Source: Azospirillum sp. TSH100 (GTDB lineage: Bacteria > Pseudomonadota > Alphaproteobacteria > Azospirillales > Azospirillaceae). Taken from it: a stretch of 64,000 bases of DNA. The notes under the pieces are model-generated. The model had not been told where the DNA came from. It searched no databases and saw only the letters and a program-made list of their open reading frames with translations. The position numbers and the translations under genes were made by a program. The DNA lies in the NCBI RefSeq assembly GCF_004923295.1, contig NZ_CP039637.1, positions 124,001 to 188,000 on the forward strand, in the 5' to 3' direction. Each line of letters opens with the position of its first letter. Within the stretch, counting starts at the first letter, position 1. Positions 8,624 to 17,368 of the stretch are shown piece by piece.

Positions 8624-9664
8624 TCAGGCGAGCTTGCCGACCGCCTCTTCCAGCAGGCCCCAGGCCTCGTCGCCGAAGCGGCCCTTCCATTCGCCGTAGA
8701 AGCCGCTGTCGCGCAGCTTGGCGCGGAAGCTGTCGGGGGCCGGCTGGTTGAAGGTCAGCCCCTTGGCCTCCAGGTCGGCCTTGACCGACTGGTTCAGCGC
8801 CTTGATGTCGCCGCGCTGCGCCATGCCGGCGTCGTTGATGGCGTTGGCGACGATGGTCTGCATGTCCGCCGGCAGGCCCTTCCAGGCGCGGCCGTTGGCG
8901 ATGAACCAGAAGCCGTCCCAGATGTGGTTCGACAGCGAGCAGAACTTCTGCACCTCGTACAGCTTGGCGACCTGGATGATCGGCAGCGGGTTCTCCTGCG
9001 CGTCGACGATGCGGGTTTGCAGCGACGAATAGACCTCGCTGAATTGCAGGCTGGTCGGGGCGGCCCCCAGCCCCTTGAACATGGCGATGGACAGCGGGCT
9101 GACCGGCACGCGGATCTTCAGGCCGTTCATGTCGGCGGCCGAGCCGATGGCCTTGTCGCCGCTGGTCATCTGGCGGAAGCCGTTGTCCCACATCTTGTCG
9201 AAGGCATGGAGCCCGACCTTGGAAATGGCGTTGCGGACATGGGCGCCCAGCTTGCCGTCCATCGCCTTCCACACCTGGTCATAGTCGGAGAAGGCGAAGC
9301 CGACCGCGTTGATGGCGGCGACCGGGACCAGCGTGGCGATCACCAGCGCCGACGGCGTGAAGAAGGTCAGGCCGCCGCTGCGCACTTGGCTCAGCATGTC
9401 GGTGTCGCCGCCAAGCTGGTTGTTCGGGAAGATCTTGACCTCGACCTTGCCGTTGGACTCCTTCGCGATCCGCTCCGCCGCCTCGTGGGCGCGGATGTTC
9501 AGCGGATGGGTCAGCGGCAGGTTGTTGCCGTATTTCAGCTCGAACTCGGCGGCGCGGGCGACGTGCGGCATGCCGATGACGGCGCCGGCCGCCCCGATGG
9601 CCGGAAGGGCGGCGGGCGCGGTGGCGATGGCCTTCAGCATGGTGCGGCGGGTCAGACTGGTCAT
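8624..9664 (-). CDS. TRAP transporter substrate-binding protein (DctP family)
   Basis: A 346-residue periplasmic protein. The start at 9664 has GGGAGG directly upstream; the longer frame to 9775 has no ribosome site. The N-terminus (MTSLTRRTMLKAIATAPAA) looks like a signal peptide, possibly Tat type because of the RR, ending near ARAAEF. Mature-protein features are the DctP family ligand region with conserved arginine (MNGLKIRVPVSPLSIAMFKG) and GAAPTSLQFSEVYSSLQTRIVDAQENP. It captures an organic acid anion for DctQM. It is the first gene of the leftward operon, facing the LacI regulator across a 140 bp promoter region. Confidence 0.88.
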   Translation of the reverse strand: MTSLTRRTMLKAIATAPAALPAIGAAGAVIGMPHVARAAEFELKYGNNLPLTHPLNIRAHEAAERIAKESNGKVEVKIFPNNQLGGDTDMLSQVRSGGLTFFTPSALVIATLVPVAAINAVGFAFSDYDQVWKAMDGKLGAHVRNAISKVGLHAFDKMWDNGFRQMTSGDKAIGSAADMNGLKIRVPVSPLSIAMFKGLGAAPTSLQFSEVYSSLQTRIVDAQENPLPIIQVAKLYEVQKFCSLSNHIWDGFWFIANGRAWKGLPADMQTIVANAINDAGMAQRGDIKALNQSVKADLEAKGLTFNQPAPDSFRAKLRDSGFYGEWKGRFGDEAWGLLEEAVGKLA

Positions 9665-9804
9665 TGAAACCTCCCATGGATCACCGGCCGACTTGCTGTT
9701 TCCGGCCTTGCGTTTCTGATGTGATCTGATGTCAATTGATGATTGTTGGATGGACGGTATGTCCAGAGCCGACACGTGTCAAACGCCGAAATTGATGGTT
9801 TTTG
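9665..9804. promoter_or_regulatory. Divergent promoter region dctP/lacI with candidate LacI-family operator
   Basis: This 140 bp gap separates two divergent starts. It holds a perfect 10 bp palindrome with a central CpG, GACACGTGTC at 9771-9780, which is the usual shape of LacI/GalR-family operators. It also contains TCAATTGA at 9732-9739 and several TTGATG repeats. The palindrome lies just upstream of lacI, so it could serve in autoregulation and in control of the TRAP operon. Assignment rests on shape only. Confidence 0.4.
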
Positions 9805-10893
9805 ATGGCTTCATTGAAGGACGATCCGGAAATTGCCGCCGGACCCCGCGGGTTGCCGCGGGTGGTCGACATCGCCCAGGCCGCGGGTGTCTCCACCGCC
9901 ACGGTGGACCGCGTGCTGAACAACCGGCCGGGGGTGCGCGCCGCCACCGTGCAGCGGGTTTTGAAGGCGGCGGCGGAGCTGGACTATCTGCCCGACGGCG
10001 ACCTCTACGCAGCGGCCGGGCAAAAGCCGATGCGGCTGTCCTTCCTGCTGCCCGCCGGCAACAACCGGTTCCTGACCGGTCTGGGGGAGATGATCCGCCG
10101 CGCGGACTCCACGCTCGCCCCGCATGGCGTCAAGGCGCAGGTGGAATTCATCAAGAGCTTCAATCCGGACCTGCTGGCGCGCAGCCTGTTCCAGCATGGC
10201 CGCCGCGCCGACGGCGTCGCCTTCATGGCGCTGGAGCATCCGGCGGTTCGCGAGGCGGTGGACGCGCTGGCCGACCGCAACGTGCCGAGCGTGACGCTGA
10301 TCTCCGACATCCTGAACTGCCGGCGCGCCGGCTATGTCGGGCTGGACAACCGCGCGGCCGGCCGCACCGCCGGCTACCTGATCGCGCGTTTTCTAAGGAA
10401 CCGCCCGGCCAAGGTGGCGATGATCGCCGGCAGCCTCAGCTACCGCGCGCATGAGGACCGCGAGATGGGCTTTCTCCATGTCCTGAAGGAGATCGCCCCC
10501 GACATCGAGGTGGTGGGCCTGCGCGAAGGCCATGACGACGAGGGGAAGAGCTATCGCCAGACCCGCATGCTGCTGGGCCTGCACCCCGACCTTGCCGGGG
10601 TCTACAACATCGGCGGCGGGGCGGAGGGGGTGGCCCGCGCGCTGAAGGAGACGCGGCGCGAACGCGAGATGGTCTTCATCGGCCATGGCCTGACCACCGA
10701 GACCAGGGGCCTGCTGATCGATGGCGCGCTGGACGCGGTGATCACCCAGGACCCGCGCAACACCCTGTCGGCCTGCGTCGGCATCTTCACCAACCTGCGC
10801 GCCGGCCGCCCGGCGATGCAAGGGGTGGAAAGCCCAAGAGCGGAAGTGATCTTCCGCGAAAACCTGCCGAAGACCATGCTGCCGGACGAATGA
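9805..10893 (+). CDS. LacI family transcriptional regulator
   Basis: About 362 residues. The N-terminal helix-turn-helix and hinge are clear: VVDIAQAAGVSTATVDRVLNNRPGV, followed by VLKAAAELDYLPDG. The C-terminal periplasmic-binding-like effector domain includes GLDNRAAGRTAGYLIARFL and GVYNIGGGAEGVARAL. The VDRVLN form, with Asp where most LacI proteins have Ser, marks the subgroup with a divergent recognition helix. The start is TTG 9802 or ATG 9805; neither has a strong ribosome site. Being divergent from the TRAP operon it most likely senses the imported compound or a phosphorylated intermediate. Confidence 0.88.
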   Translation: MASLKDDPEIAAGPRGLPRVVDIAQAAGVSTATVDRVLNNRPGVRAATVQRVLKAAAELDYLPDGDLYAAAGQKPMRLSFLLPAGNNRFLTGLGEMIRRADSTLAPHGVKAQVEFIKSFNPDLLARSLFQHGRRADGVAFMALEHPAVREAVDALADRNVPSVTLISDILNCRRAGYVGLDNRAAGRTAGYLIARFLRNRPAKVAMIAGSLSYRAHEDREMGFLHVLKEIAPDIEVVGLREGHDDEGKSYRQTRMLLGLHPDLAGVYNIGGGAEGVARALKETRREREMVFIGHGLTTETRGLLIDGALDAVITQDPRNTLSACVGIFTNLRAGRPAMQGVESPRAEVIFRENLPKTMLPDE

Positions 10894-11000
10894 ATGGAGG
10901 CCGACAAGCGCCCTTTCACCGGGGGCTACGGCTTGCACCGATTTATTTGAGCGAGGCTGTATCCTCGCCTGGATTGAAGCGGCGATGGCCTTCTTTTCTG

Positions 11001-11048
11001 GATTAGAGTCTGTCTAATGCTCATTGAAGCATCAGACAGACTCTAATC
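11001..11048. terminator. Long inverted repeat, probable bidirectional terminator
   Basis: Two 21-base arms (11001-11021 and 11028-11048) are inverted copies with one mismatch, separated by the 6-base loop CATTGA. The arms begin GATTAGAGTCTGTC and end GACAGACTCTAATC, and a T run follows on the plus strand. It lies between the convergent lacI and vapC genes. The AT content and arm length also fit paired ends of a vanished mobile element. Confidence 0.5.
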
Positions 11049-11104
11049 TTTTGATTTCCCGTGCGATTCACGGTTCAGACGATTCCGTCTCAACCGATCG
11101 CACT

Positions 11105-11512
11105 CTAGGCGTCGCTGAGCCAATCTTCCGACCGAAGGCCATCGACACGTCGAAACTCACCCAGATTTCCCGTCACGACGACCAGGCCGCGGCTGCGGGC
11201 GTGCGCGGCGATCATCAGATCGTAGGGTCCGATGATGGTGCCGCGACGCTCAAGGTCGGCGCGGATCTCACCATAGTGCCCGGCCGCATCCTCGTCGAAT
11301 GGAAGCACCTCCAGTCGACCTGTCATGCGCTCGACCTCATGGCGCTGCTCGATTGGCCGCGCCGATTTGGCAGCGCCATGCAGCAGCTCGGCCAGCGTGA
11401 CGGTGGAGATGCAGAGCGCGCCCGTTTCCGCGTTGAATTTCCCGCGCAGGCCGGGAGGCCTGTCACGCAGCACGCGGATGCACAGGTTGGTATCCAGCAT
11501 GTAGCGCAGCAT
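11105..11512 (-). CDS. vapC: VapC-type PIN-domain ribonuclease toxin
   Basis: About 135 residues with a PIN fold. YMLDTNLCIRVLRDRP has the first catalytic Asp, LAELLHGA the conserved Glu, GPYDLMIAAHA the second Asp, and VTGNLGEFRRV the C-terminal Asn/Glu-type motif. VapC toxins cleave tRNA or rRNA in a metal-dependent way when freed from VapB. ATG 11512 overlaps the vapB stop as TGATG; GTG 11515 is an alternative start. The paired arrangement makes the assignment firm; the RNA target is unknown. Confidence 0.92.
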   Translation of the reverse strand: MLRYMLDTNLCIRVLRDRPPGLRGKFNAETGALCISTVTLAELLHGAAKSARPIEQRHEVERMTGRLEVLPFDEDAAGHYGEIRADLERRGTIIGPYDLMIAAHARSRGLVVVTGNLGEFRRVDGLRSEDWLSDA

Positions 11513-11736
11513 CACAGCGCCTCGCGTTCCTGCATGGCCGGCTGGTCACGGTCCGGAAAGGCGATGCCGGGAGCGTCGAAGAAGTCGTCCCAGGCACGGT
11601 CGGCGGGGACGATGACGCGCCGGTCGCCTTCGCGAACGATCAGCACCTCGCGGACATCGCCGGGGAAGGCGACATCCTTCGGCAGGCGGACCGCCTGGGT
11701 CCTGTTGGACTGAAACAGGGTAGTGCGGACCGCCAT
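11512..11736 (-). CDS. vapB: VapB-type antitoxin (AbrB/SpoVT fold)
   Basis: A 74-residue protein starting at ATG 11736. The motif TLFQSNRTQAVRLPKDVAFP is the swapped-hairpin DNA-binding domain of VapB/MazE antitoxins, and the acidic C-terminal tail (AWDDFFDAPGIAFPDRDQP) is the VapC-binding segment. It overlaps vapC by one base. VapB normally represses its own operon together with VapC, and suitable repeats lie directly upstream. Confidence 0.9.
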   Translation of the reverse strand: MAVRTTLFQSNRTQAVRLPKDVAFPGDVREVLIVREGDRRVIVPADRAWDDFFDAPGIAFPDRDQPAMQEREAL

Positions 11737-11810
11737 GACACCCTCGCATTCTTCAGGATATCCCAATTGTATATCCTAGAGCCGTATATGTCAACGGTAT
11801 ATCCTTGAGG
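11737..11810 (-). promoter_or_regulatory. Putative vapBC promoter/operator repeats
   Basis: Immediately upstream of vapB lies GGATAT (11756-11761) and its inverse ATATCC (11771-11776), with another TATATCC at 11798-11804 and GTATATG between. The stretch is strikingly AT-rich for this genome. Repeated inverted half-sites next to the -10 region are the usual layout for VapBC autorepression. Confidence 0.5.
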
Positions 11811-11881
11811 ACCTGTTCAATTGTTCCTTACAGTCTGGACACTTCTGCGCAAGCCGTGCCCCGTTCCGGGAGAGGGAGGTA

Positions 11882-14800
11882 TCACCCCATCTTCCACTCC
11901 GCCGGCTGCACCCCGCCATGCACCGCCGGCGCCTCCGCCCGCCGCTCCGCTCCGGCCAGCTTGCGCAGCAGCACGTAGAACACCGGGGTCAGCACCAGGC
12001 CGAACAGCGTCACGCCGATCATGCCGGCGAACACCGCGACACCCATGGCGTGCCGCATCTCCGAACCGGCGCCGGTGGAGGTGACCAGCGGCACCACGCC
12101 CATGATGAAGGCGATGGAGGTCATCAGGATCGGCCGCAGCCGCAGCCGGCTCGCCTCGATCGCCGCCTGCACCACGCCACGCCCCTCATGCTCCAACTCG
12201 CGGGCGAACTCGACGATCAGGATGGCGTTCTTCGCCGACAGGCCGACCAGCACCATGAAGCCGATCTGCGTGAAGATGTTGTTGTCTCCGCCGGTCAGCC
12301 ACACCCCGAACAGGGCGGACAGCACGCTCATCGGCACGATCAGCAGGATGGCGAGCGGCAGGGTCAGGCTCTCGTACTGCGCCGCCAGCACCAGGAAGAC
12401 CAGCAGCACGCTGATCGGGAACACCCAGAGGCCCGCATTGCCGACCAGGATCTTCTGATAGGTCAGGTCGGTCCATTCCAGCTTGACGCCGCGCGGCAGC
12501 ACTTCGGCCGCGATGCGCTCGGCCGCCGCTTCCGCCTGACCCGAGGAGAAGCCGGGCGCCGGCCCGCCATTGACGTCGGCGGCGGTGAAACCGTTGTAGC
12601 GCACCACCATCTCCGGCCCATAGCTGGGCTGCACCGTGACCAGCGACGACAGCGGCACCATGGTCCCCGCCGCGTTGCGGGTCTTCAGCAACCCGATGTC
12701 GTCGGCGGTGTCGCGGAACGGCGCGTCGGCCTGGACCCGCACCTGGTAGACGCGGCCGAAGGCGTTGAAGTCGTTGACATAGAGCGAGCCCAGATAGATC
12801 TGCATGGTGTCGAACACGTCGGCGACATTCACGCCCAGCTGCTTGGCCTTCACCCGGTCGAGATCGACGTCCAGCTGCGGCACGTTGATCTGGTAGGCGG
12901 AGAAGGTCGGTCCCAGCTCTGGCGTCTGCGCCGCGCGCTTGACGAAGGCGTTCACCGCGTCGCTCAGCGCCTCGTAGCCGAGGTTGCCACGGTCCTCCAG
13001 CTGCATCTTGAAGCCGCCGAGCTGCCCCAGACCCATCACCGGCGGCGGCGGGAAGATGGCGACGAAGGCCTCCTTCAGCCCGGCATAGCGCTGTTGCAGA
13101 TCCATGGCGATGGCGCCGGCCGACAGCGACGGGTCGTGGCGTTCGGCAAACGGCTTCAGCGTGACGAAGACGATGCCGGCGCTGGACGAGTTGGTGAAGC
13201 CGTTCACCGACAGCCCCGGAAAGGCCACGGCGCTCTGTACGCCGGGGCGCTTCAGCGCGATGTCGGTCATCTCGCGGATCACCGCCTCCGTCCGGTCGAG
13301 CGACGCGCCGTTGGGAAGCTGGGCGAAGCTGATCAGATACTCCTTGTCCTGCATCGGCACGAAGCCCGACGGCACCGTGCGGCCGAGCAGCACCGTGGCG
13401 CCGATCAGCAGCGCATAGACCGCCAGCATCACGCCCTTGCGCCGCACCACCCCGCCGACGCCGCGGCCATAGCCCTCCGAGGCCCGGTGGAACACCCGGT
13501 TGAACAGCCGGAAGAAGCCGCCGAACACCCGGTTCATCGCGCGGGTCAGCCAGTCCTGCGGCTGGTCATGGCCGCGCAGCAGCACCGCCGCCAGCGCCGG
13601 CGACAGGGTCAGCGAGTTGAAGGCGGAAATCACGGTGGAGATCGCGATGGTCATCGCGAACTGCTTGTAGAACTCGCCGCTGAGGCCGGTCATCGCCGCC
13701 AGCGGCACGAAGACCGCGACCAGAGTCAGGGCGATGGCGATGATCGGCCCGCTGACCTCCTGCATGGCGCGGATGGTGGCGTCGCGGGCCGACAGGCCGG
13801 ACGCGATGTTGCGCTCGACATTCTCGACCACGACGATGGCGTCGTCCACCACGATGCCGATGGCCAGCACCATGCCGAACAGCGACAGCGCGTTGATCGA
13901 GAAGCCGAAGGCCAGCAGCAGCGAGAAGGTGCCGACGATGGAGATCGGCACCGCCAGCAGCGGAATGATCGACGCCCGCCAGGTTTGCAGGAAGACGATC
14001 ACCACCAGCACCACCAGCGCCACCGCCTCCAGCAGCGTGTGCACCACCGCCTCGATGGAGGAGCGGACGAACTGCGTCGGGTCGTAGACGATGGAGTAGT
14101 CGACGCCTTCGGGCATGTCGCCCTTCAGCTCCGCCATCACCTTGCGCACCTCGTCGGAGATGGCGAGCGCGTTGGCGTCCGGCGTCTGGGTGATGGCCAT
14201 CGCCACCGCCGGCTTGTTGTCGAGCAGCGAGCGCAGCCCATACTGCGCCGCCGCCAGCTCCACCCGCGCCACGTCGCGCAGGCGGGTGACGCCGCCCTCA
14301 TCGCCGGTCTTCAGCACGATGTCGCCGAACTCGTCGGCGGTCTTCAGCCGGCCGCGCGCGTTGATCGACAGCTGCAGCGGCACGTCGGGCAGCGAGGGCG
14401 AGGCGCCGATCACGCCGGCCGCCACCTGGACATTCTGCTCGCGGATGGCGTTGACCACGTCGGTGGCGGTCATCCCGCGCTGCGCCACCTTGCCGGGGTC
14501 GAGCCACACGCGCATGGCATAGTCGCCGGCCCCCCACACCTGCACCTCGCCGACGCCGGCGATGCGGGTCAGCCGGTCCTTGACGTTCAGCACCGCGTAG
14601 TTGCGCAGGTACGTCATGTCATAGCGGTCGTTGGGCGACAGCAGATGCACGACCATGGTCAGCGTCGGCGAGCTTTTCACCGTGGCGACGCCCAGCCGCT
14701 GCACGTCGGACGGCAGCCGCGGCATCGCCTGGGCGACGCGGTTCTGCACCAGCTGCTGCGCCTTGTCCGGGTCGGTCCCCAGCCTGAAGGTCACCGTCAG

Positions 14801-15073
14801 CGCCAGGTTGCCGTCGCTGTTGGCCTGCGACTGCATGTAGAGCATGCCTTCGACGCCGTTGATCTGCTCCTCCAGCGGCGAGGCGACGGTCTCGGCGATG
14901 ACCTTGGGGTTGGCGCCGGGGAACTGCGCGCGCACCACGACGGACGGCGGCACCACCTCCGGATATTCGGAAATCGGCAGGCGGAAGACCGCGATGGCCC
15001 CCGCCAGGAACAGCGCCACCGACAGCACGCCGGCAAAGATCGGCCTGTCGATGAAGAATTTCGAGATGTTCAT
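11882..15073 (-). CDS. RND efflux pump inner-membrane transporter (AcrB/MexB-type HAE1 family)
   Basis: A 1063-residue protein. MNISKFFIDRPIFAGVLSVA is the first transmembrane segment of HAE1 pumps; the longer frame to 15145 includes repeat-derived residues and was rejected. Also seen are the porter domains, the proton-relay helix with paired aspartates (AIGIVVDDAIVVVENVER), and the C-terminal LVGLSAKNAILIVEFARE with its lysine. Twelve transmembrane helices and two large periplasmic loops are expected. It exports hydrophobic drugs or signals with the upstream adaptor and an outer-membrane channel that is not in this window. It is the last gene of a hydrolase-adaptor-pump operon. Confidence 0.93.
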   Translation of the reverse strand: MNISKFFIDRPIFAGVLSVALFLAGAIAVFRLPISEYPEVVPPSVVVRAQFPGANPKVIAETVASPLEEQINGVEGMLYMQSQANSDGNLALTVTFRLGTDPDKAQQLVQNRVAQAMPRLPSDVQRLGVATVKSSPTLTMVVHLLSPNDRYDMTYLRNYAVLNVKDRLTRIAGVGEVQVWGAGDYAMRVWLDPGKVAQRGMTATDVVNAIREQNVQVAAGVIGASPSLPDVPLQLSINARGRLKTADEFGDIVLKTGDEGGVTRLRDVARVELAAAQYGLRSLLDNKPAVAMAITQTPDANALAISDEVRKVMAELKGDMPEGVDYSIVYDPTQFVRSSIEAVVHTLLEAVALVVLVVIVFLQTWRASIIPLLAVPISIVGTFSLLLAFGFSINALSLFGMVLAIGIVVDDAIVVVENVERNIASGLSARDATIRAMQEVSGPIIAIALTLVAVFVPLAAMTGLSGEFYKQFAMTIAISTVISAFNSLTLSPALAAVLLRGHDQPQDWLTRAMNRVFGGFFRLFNRVFHRASEGYGRGVGGVVRRKGVMLAVYALLIGATVLLGRTVPSGFVPMQDKEYLISFAQLPNGASLDRTEAVIREMTDIALKRPGVQSAVAFPGLSVNGFTNSSSAGIVFVTLKPFAERHDPSLSAGAIAMDLQQRYAGLKEAFVAIFPPPPVMGLGQLGGFKMQLEDRGNLGYEALSDAVNAFVKRAAQTPELGPTFSAYQINVPQLDVDLDRVKAKQLGVNVADVFDTMQIYLGSLYVNDFNAFGRVYQVRVQADAPFRDTADDIGLLKTRNAAGTMVPLSSLVTVQPSYGPEMVVRYNGFTAADVNGGPAPGFSSGQAEAAAERIAAEVLPRGVKLEWTDLTYQKILVGNAGLWVFPISVLLVFLVLAAQYESLTLPLAILLIVPMSVLSALFGVWLTGGDNNIFTQIGFMVLVGLSAKNAILIVEFARELEHEGRGVVQAAIEASRLRLRPILMTSIAFIMGVVPLVTSTGAGSEMRHAMGVAVFAGMIGVTLFGLVLTPVFYVLLRKLAGAERRAEAPAVHGGVQPAEWKMG

Positions 15074-15091
15074 CTGGGGTCTCCCAGGCTG

Positions 15092-15150
15092 CACGCTCCC
15101 CACCCCTCCCCGCTTTCTGCGAGGAGGGTTAGGAAAGGCGCACACCCGTC
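15092..15150. repeat. Degenerate GC-rich repeat between pump and adaptor genes
   Basis: The segment GCTCCCCACCCCTCCCCGC, TTTCTGCGAGGAGGGTTAGG resembles parts of the two palindromic elements near 3.2 and 5.0 kb (CTCTCCCCGCTTTC and GAGGGTTAGGG). It lies in the 88 bp gap between the adaptor stop and the pump start. It is a partial or diverged family member. Confidence 0.5.
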
Positions 15151-15161
15151 TTGTTCGTGTC

Positions 15162-16325
15162 TTAGCGGGCCGCCGTCTGGGTTTTCTCCGTCCCCATGGC
15201 GACCGTCTTCGGCGTCACCGCCATGCCCGGCCGGGCGTGCTGCATGCCGTTGACCACCACCTGTTCGCCGGCCGACAGCCCCGCCGTCACCACGCGCAGC
15301 CCGTTCTGCAAGGTGCCGAGCTTCACCGGCCGGTATTCCACCTTGTTCTCCGCCGTCACCACCAGGACGAACTTCTTGTCCTGGTCGGTGCCGATGGCGC
15401 GGTCGTCGACCAGCAGCGCGTCATAGGGCTTGGTGCCCCCCACCTTCACCCGCGCATAGAGGCCGGGCACCAGCGTGCCGTCGTCATTGTCGAAGCGGGC
15501 GCGCACGCGGATGGTGCCCGACACGCTGTCCAGCCGGTTGTCGACATGCTCCACCGTGCCCGACCGCGAATACTCCTCCTCGTTGGCGAGGCCGAGCCGG
15601 ACCGGGATCGTGCCGGAATCGCGCATCGGTGCGATGTGGCGCAGATAGGTCTGCTCATCGACGTCGAAGGAGGCGTAGATCGGCGACTGCGACACCAGCG
15701 TCGTCAGCGGCTCCGCCGCCGCACCGGCGGCCACCACATTGCCGACCGTCCGTTCCGCCCGCGACACCCGGCCCGACACCGGCGCCGTCACCCGCGTGTA
15801 GCCGAGATTGAGCCGCGCGATGTCCAGCGCCGCCTGCGCCGCCTTCAGATTGGCCGCCGCCTCGCGGGCGGCGTTGTCGCGCTGGTCCATGGTGCTGCGC
15901 GAGATGGTGTCGTCGCGCACCAGCTTCTGCGCGCGGTCGAGGTCGGCGACGGTGAAGCGCACCCGCGCCTGCGCCGCGGCGACCTGCGCCTCGGCCCGCG
16001 CCACCTCCGCCTCATAGGGGCGGGGGTCGATGGTGAACAGCACGTCGCCCTGTTTCACCAGGGCGCCGTTGCGGAAATGCACGGCGACGATGGTGCCGGG
16101 CACCTGCGGCCGGATGTCCACCCGGTCGACCGCCTCCAGCCGGCCGGAATAGGCCTGCCAGTCCGTCACCGGCCGGGCCAGCACGGTGGCGACATCCACC
16201 TCGGCCGGCGGCGGCGCGGGGGAGGCGGTTTGCGCTTCGGCCGGGCTGCGCAGGGTGACGGCGCCGGTCAGCGCCGCCACGGAAACACCGGCCGCGATCA
16301 GAAGGGAAAGTGACTTGCGGGACAT
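15162..16325 (-). CDS. RND efflux periplasmic adaptor (membrane fusion protein, AcrA/MexA-like)
   Basis: A 387-residue protein. An N-terminal hydrophobic signal (LSLLIAAGVSVAALTGAVTL) precedes the mature part. The biotinyl-lipoyl-like halves are RVDIRPQVPGTIVAVHFRNGALVKQGDVLFTIDPRPY and IARLNLGYTRVTAPVSGRVSRAERTVG, separated by a coiled-coil hairpin rich in Ala, Arg and Gln (residues about 105-155). The beta-barrel and membrane-proximal domains follow. It has no lipobox cysteine, so it is anchored by its N-terminal helix or is periplasmic. It joins the pump encoded downstream to an outer-membrane factor. The start is ATG 16325; upstream codons in this frame are antisense-like noise. Confidence 0.92.
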   Translation of the reverse strand: MSRKSLSLLIAAGVSVAALTGAVTLRSPAEAQTASPAPPPAEVDVATVLARPVTDWQAYSGRLEAVDRVDIRPQVPGTIVAVHFRNGALVKQGDVLFTIDPRPYEAEVARAEAQVAAAQARVRFTVADLDRAQKLVRDDTISRSTMDQRDNAAREAAANLKAAQAALDIARLNLGYTRVTAPVSGRVSRAERTVGNVVAAGAAAEPLTTLVSQSPIYASFDVDEQTYLRHIAPMRDSGTIPVRLGLANEEEYSRSGTVEHVDNRLDSVSGTIRVRARFDNDDGTLVPGLYARVKVGGTKPYDALLVDDRAIGTDQDKKFVLVVTAENKVEYRPVKLGTLQNGLRVVTAGLSAGEQVVVNGMQHARPGMAVTPKTVAMGTEKTQTAAR

Positions 16326-16330
16326 GGCTT

Positions 16331-17119
16331 TTACCTGTGGCTCGAAGTGTCGGGATGGGCGCCGGTCAGGCGGCGCCGGAAGAAATCGGCCGCGGCGGCG
16401 AGCGCCGGCGGGTGGTTGGCGAGGCCGGCATGGCTGACGCCGGCAAAGCGGGTGACCTCGGTCGGCACCCCGGCGTCGATCAGCCGGGCGGCATAGCTTT
16501 CCGCCTCCGGCCGCAGCACGTCGTTCTGCGCCGTGGCGATCAGGATCGGCGGCAGCCGGCCGAGCCGGCGCGATTCCAGCGGCGCCGCATAGGGGTGCAG
16601 CCGCAGCGCCGCTTCCGGCAGATAGGCGCGGTAACAGCGCGCGCAGTCGGTCACGCTGCCCTCGCCGTCCCCGACCCCATGGGCGACCCGCGTCAGGCTG
16701 GGATCGAGCATCGGCCCGAACAGCGCCTGCGCCGCGATCTCCGGCCCGCCGCGGTCGCGGGCGAGCAGGGTGAGCGACACCGCGACATGCCCGCCGGCAT
16801 CGTGGCCGGCGACGCCCAGCGGCCCGGCCCGTTCGGCCAGCCACACGGCGGCGGCATGGGCATCCTCGATGGCGGCGGGGAAGGGATGGGCGGGGGCCAG
16901 CGCATAGCCGACGGCGACCACCAGCGCCGGAATGCTCTCCGCCAGCGCCATCGCCGTGATCTCCACCTCCTCGACGGAGCCGGAGGTGAAGCCGCCGCCA
17001 TGGAAATACAGCAGTCCGGGCAGCGGCCCGTCCTCTGTCGACCGGATGGCCGCCGGCCTGAACAGGCACAGCGGAACCTTGCGGCCTTCCACCATCAGCG
17101 ACGTGCGTGAACGATCCAT
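16331..17119 (-). CDS. Alpha/beta-hydrolase fold protein with altered nucleophile motif
   Basis: About 262 residues of the hormone-sensitive-lipase-like group. The oxyanion-hole motif HGGGFTSGS (residues 40-48) is intact. The nucleophile elbow reads GHDAGGH where the family has GDSAGG, so the catalytic Ser position (107) is Asp. Later acid and His blocks are present (IATAQNDVLRPEAESY, FAGVSHAGLANH). It directly precedes the RND adaptor by 5 bases and is probably cotranscribed. It may be a non-classical hydrolase, or a binding or regulatory protein for the pump substrate. ATG 17119 lacks a good ribosome site and ATG 17158 is possible. Confidence 0.75.
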   Translation of the reverse strand: MDRSRTSLMVEGRKVPLCLFRPAAIRSTEDGPLPGLLYFHGGGFTSGSVEEVEITAMALAESIPALVVAVGYALAPAHPFPAAIEDAHAAAVWLAERAGPLGVAGHDAGGHVAVSLTLLARDRGGPEIAAQALFGPMLDPSLTRVAHGVGDGEGSVTDCARCYRAYLPEAALRLHPYAAPLESRRLGRLPPILIATAQNDVLRPEAESYAARLIDAGVPTEVTRFAGVSHAGLANHPPALAAAADFFRRRLTGAHPDTSSHR

Positions 17120-17368
17120 CCCGATCCGGCGACCAGCGCCCCTCCTGCAATGCGGCAAGAGGGATAGTGGCTAACCGACCGGCCAGGATAAAGCCGCTGC
17201 GGCTGGGAACAGAATTCAGCCGGGACGAACAATCGAGGCGGGGTGGCGGTGGGTGTTCGCGGGGGACGGGCTATTCGGGTGGGGGGCCATGCCGGCGCGA
17301 AGGGCATTCGCATCCGGCTGCACGATCCTATATGCTCAACGGAAAGCATAACGTGGGAGGATGCGGAA

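Noticed and set aside
11918..15253. 1111-residue open frame antisense to the RND pump gene
   Set aside because: Composition is His/Gln/Arg-rich low-complexity, typical of antisense frames in GC-rich DNA, and the pump on the other strand has full family motifs.
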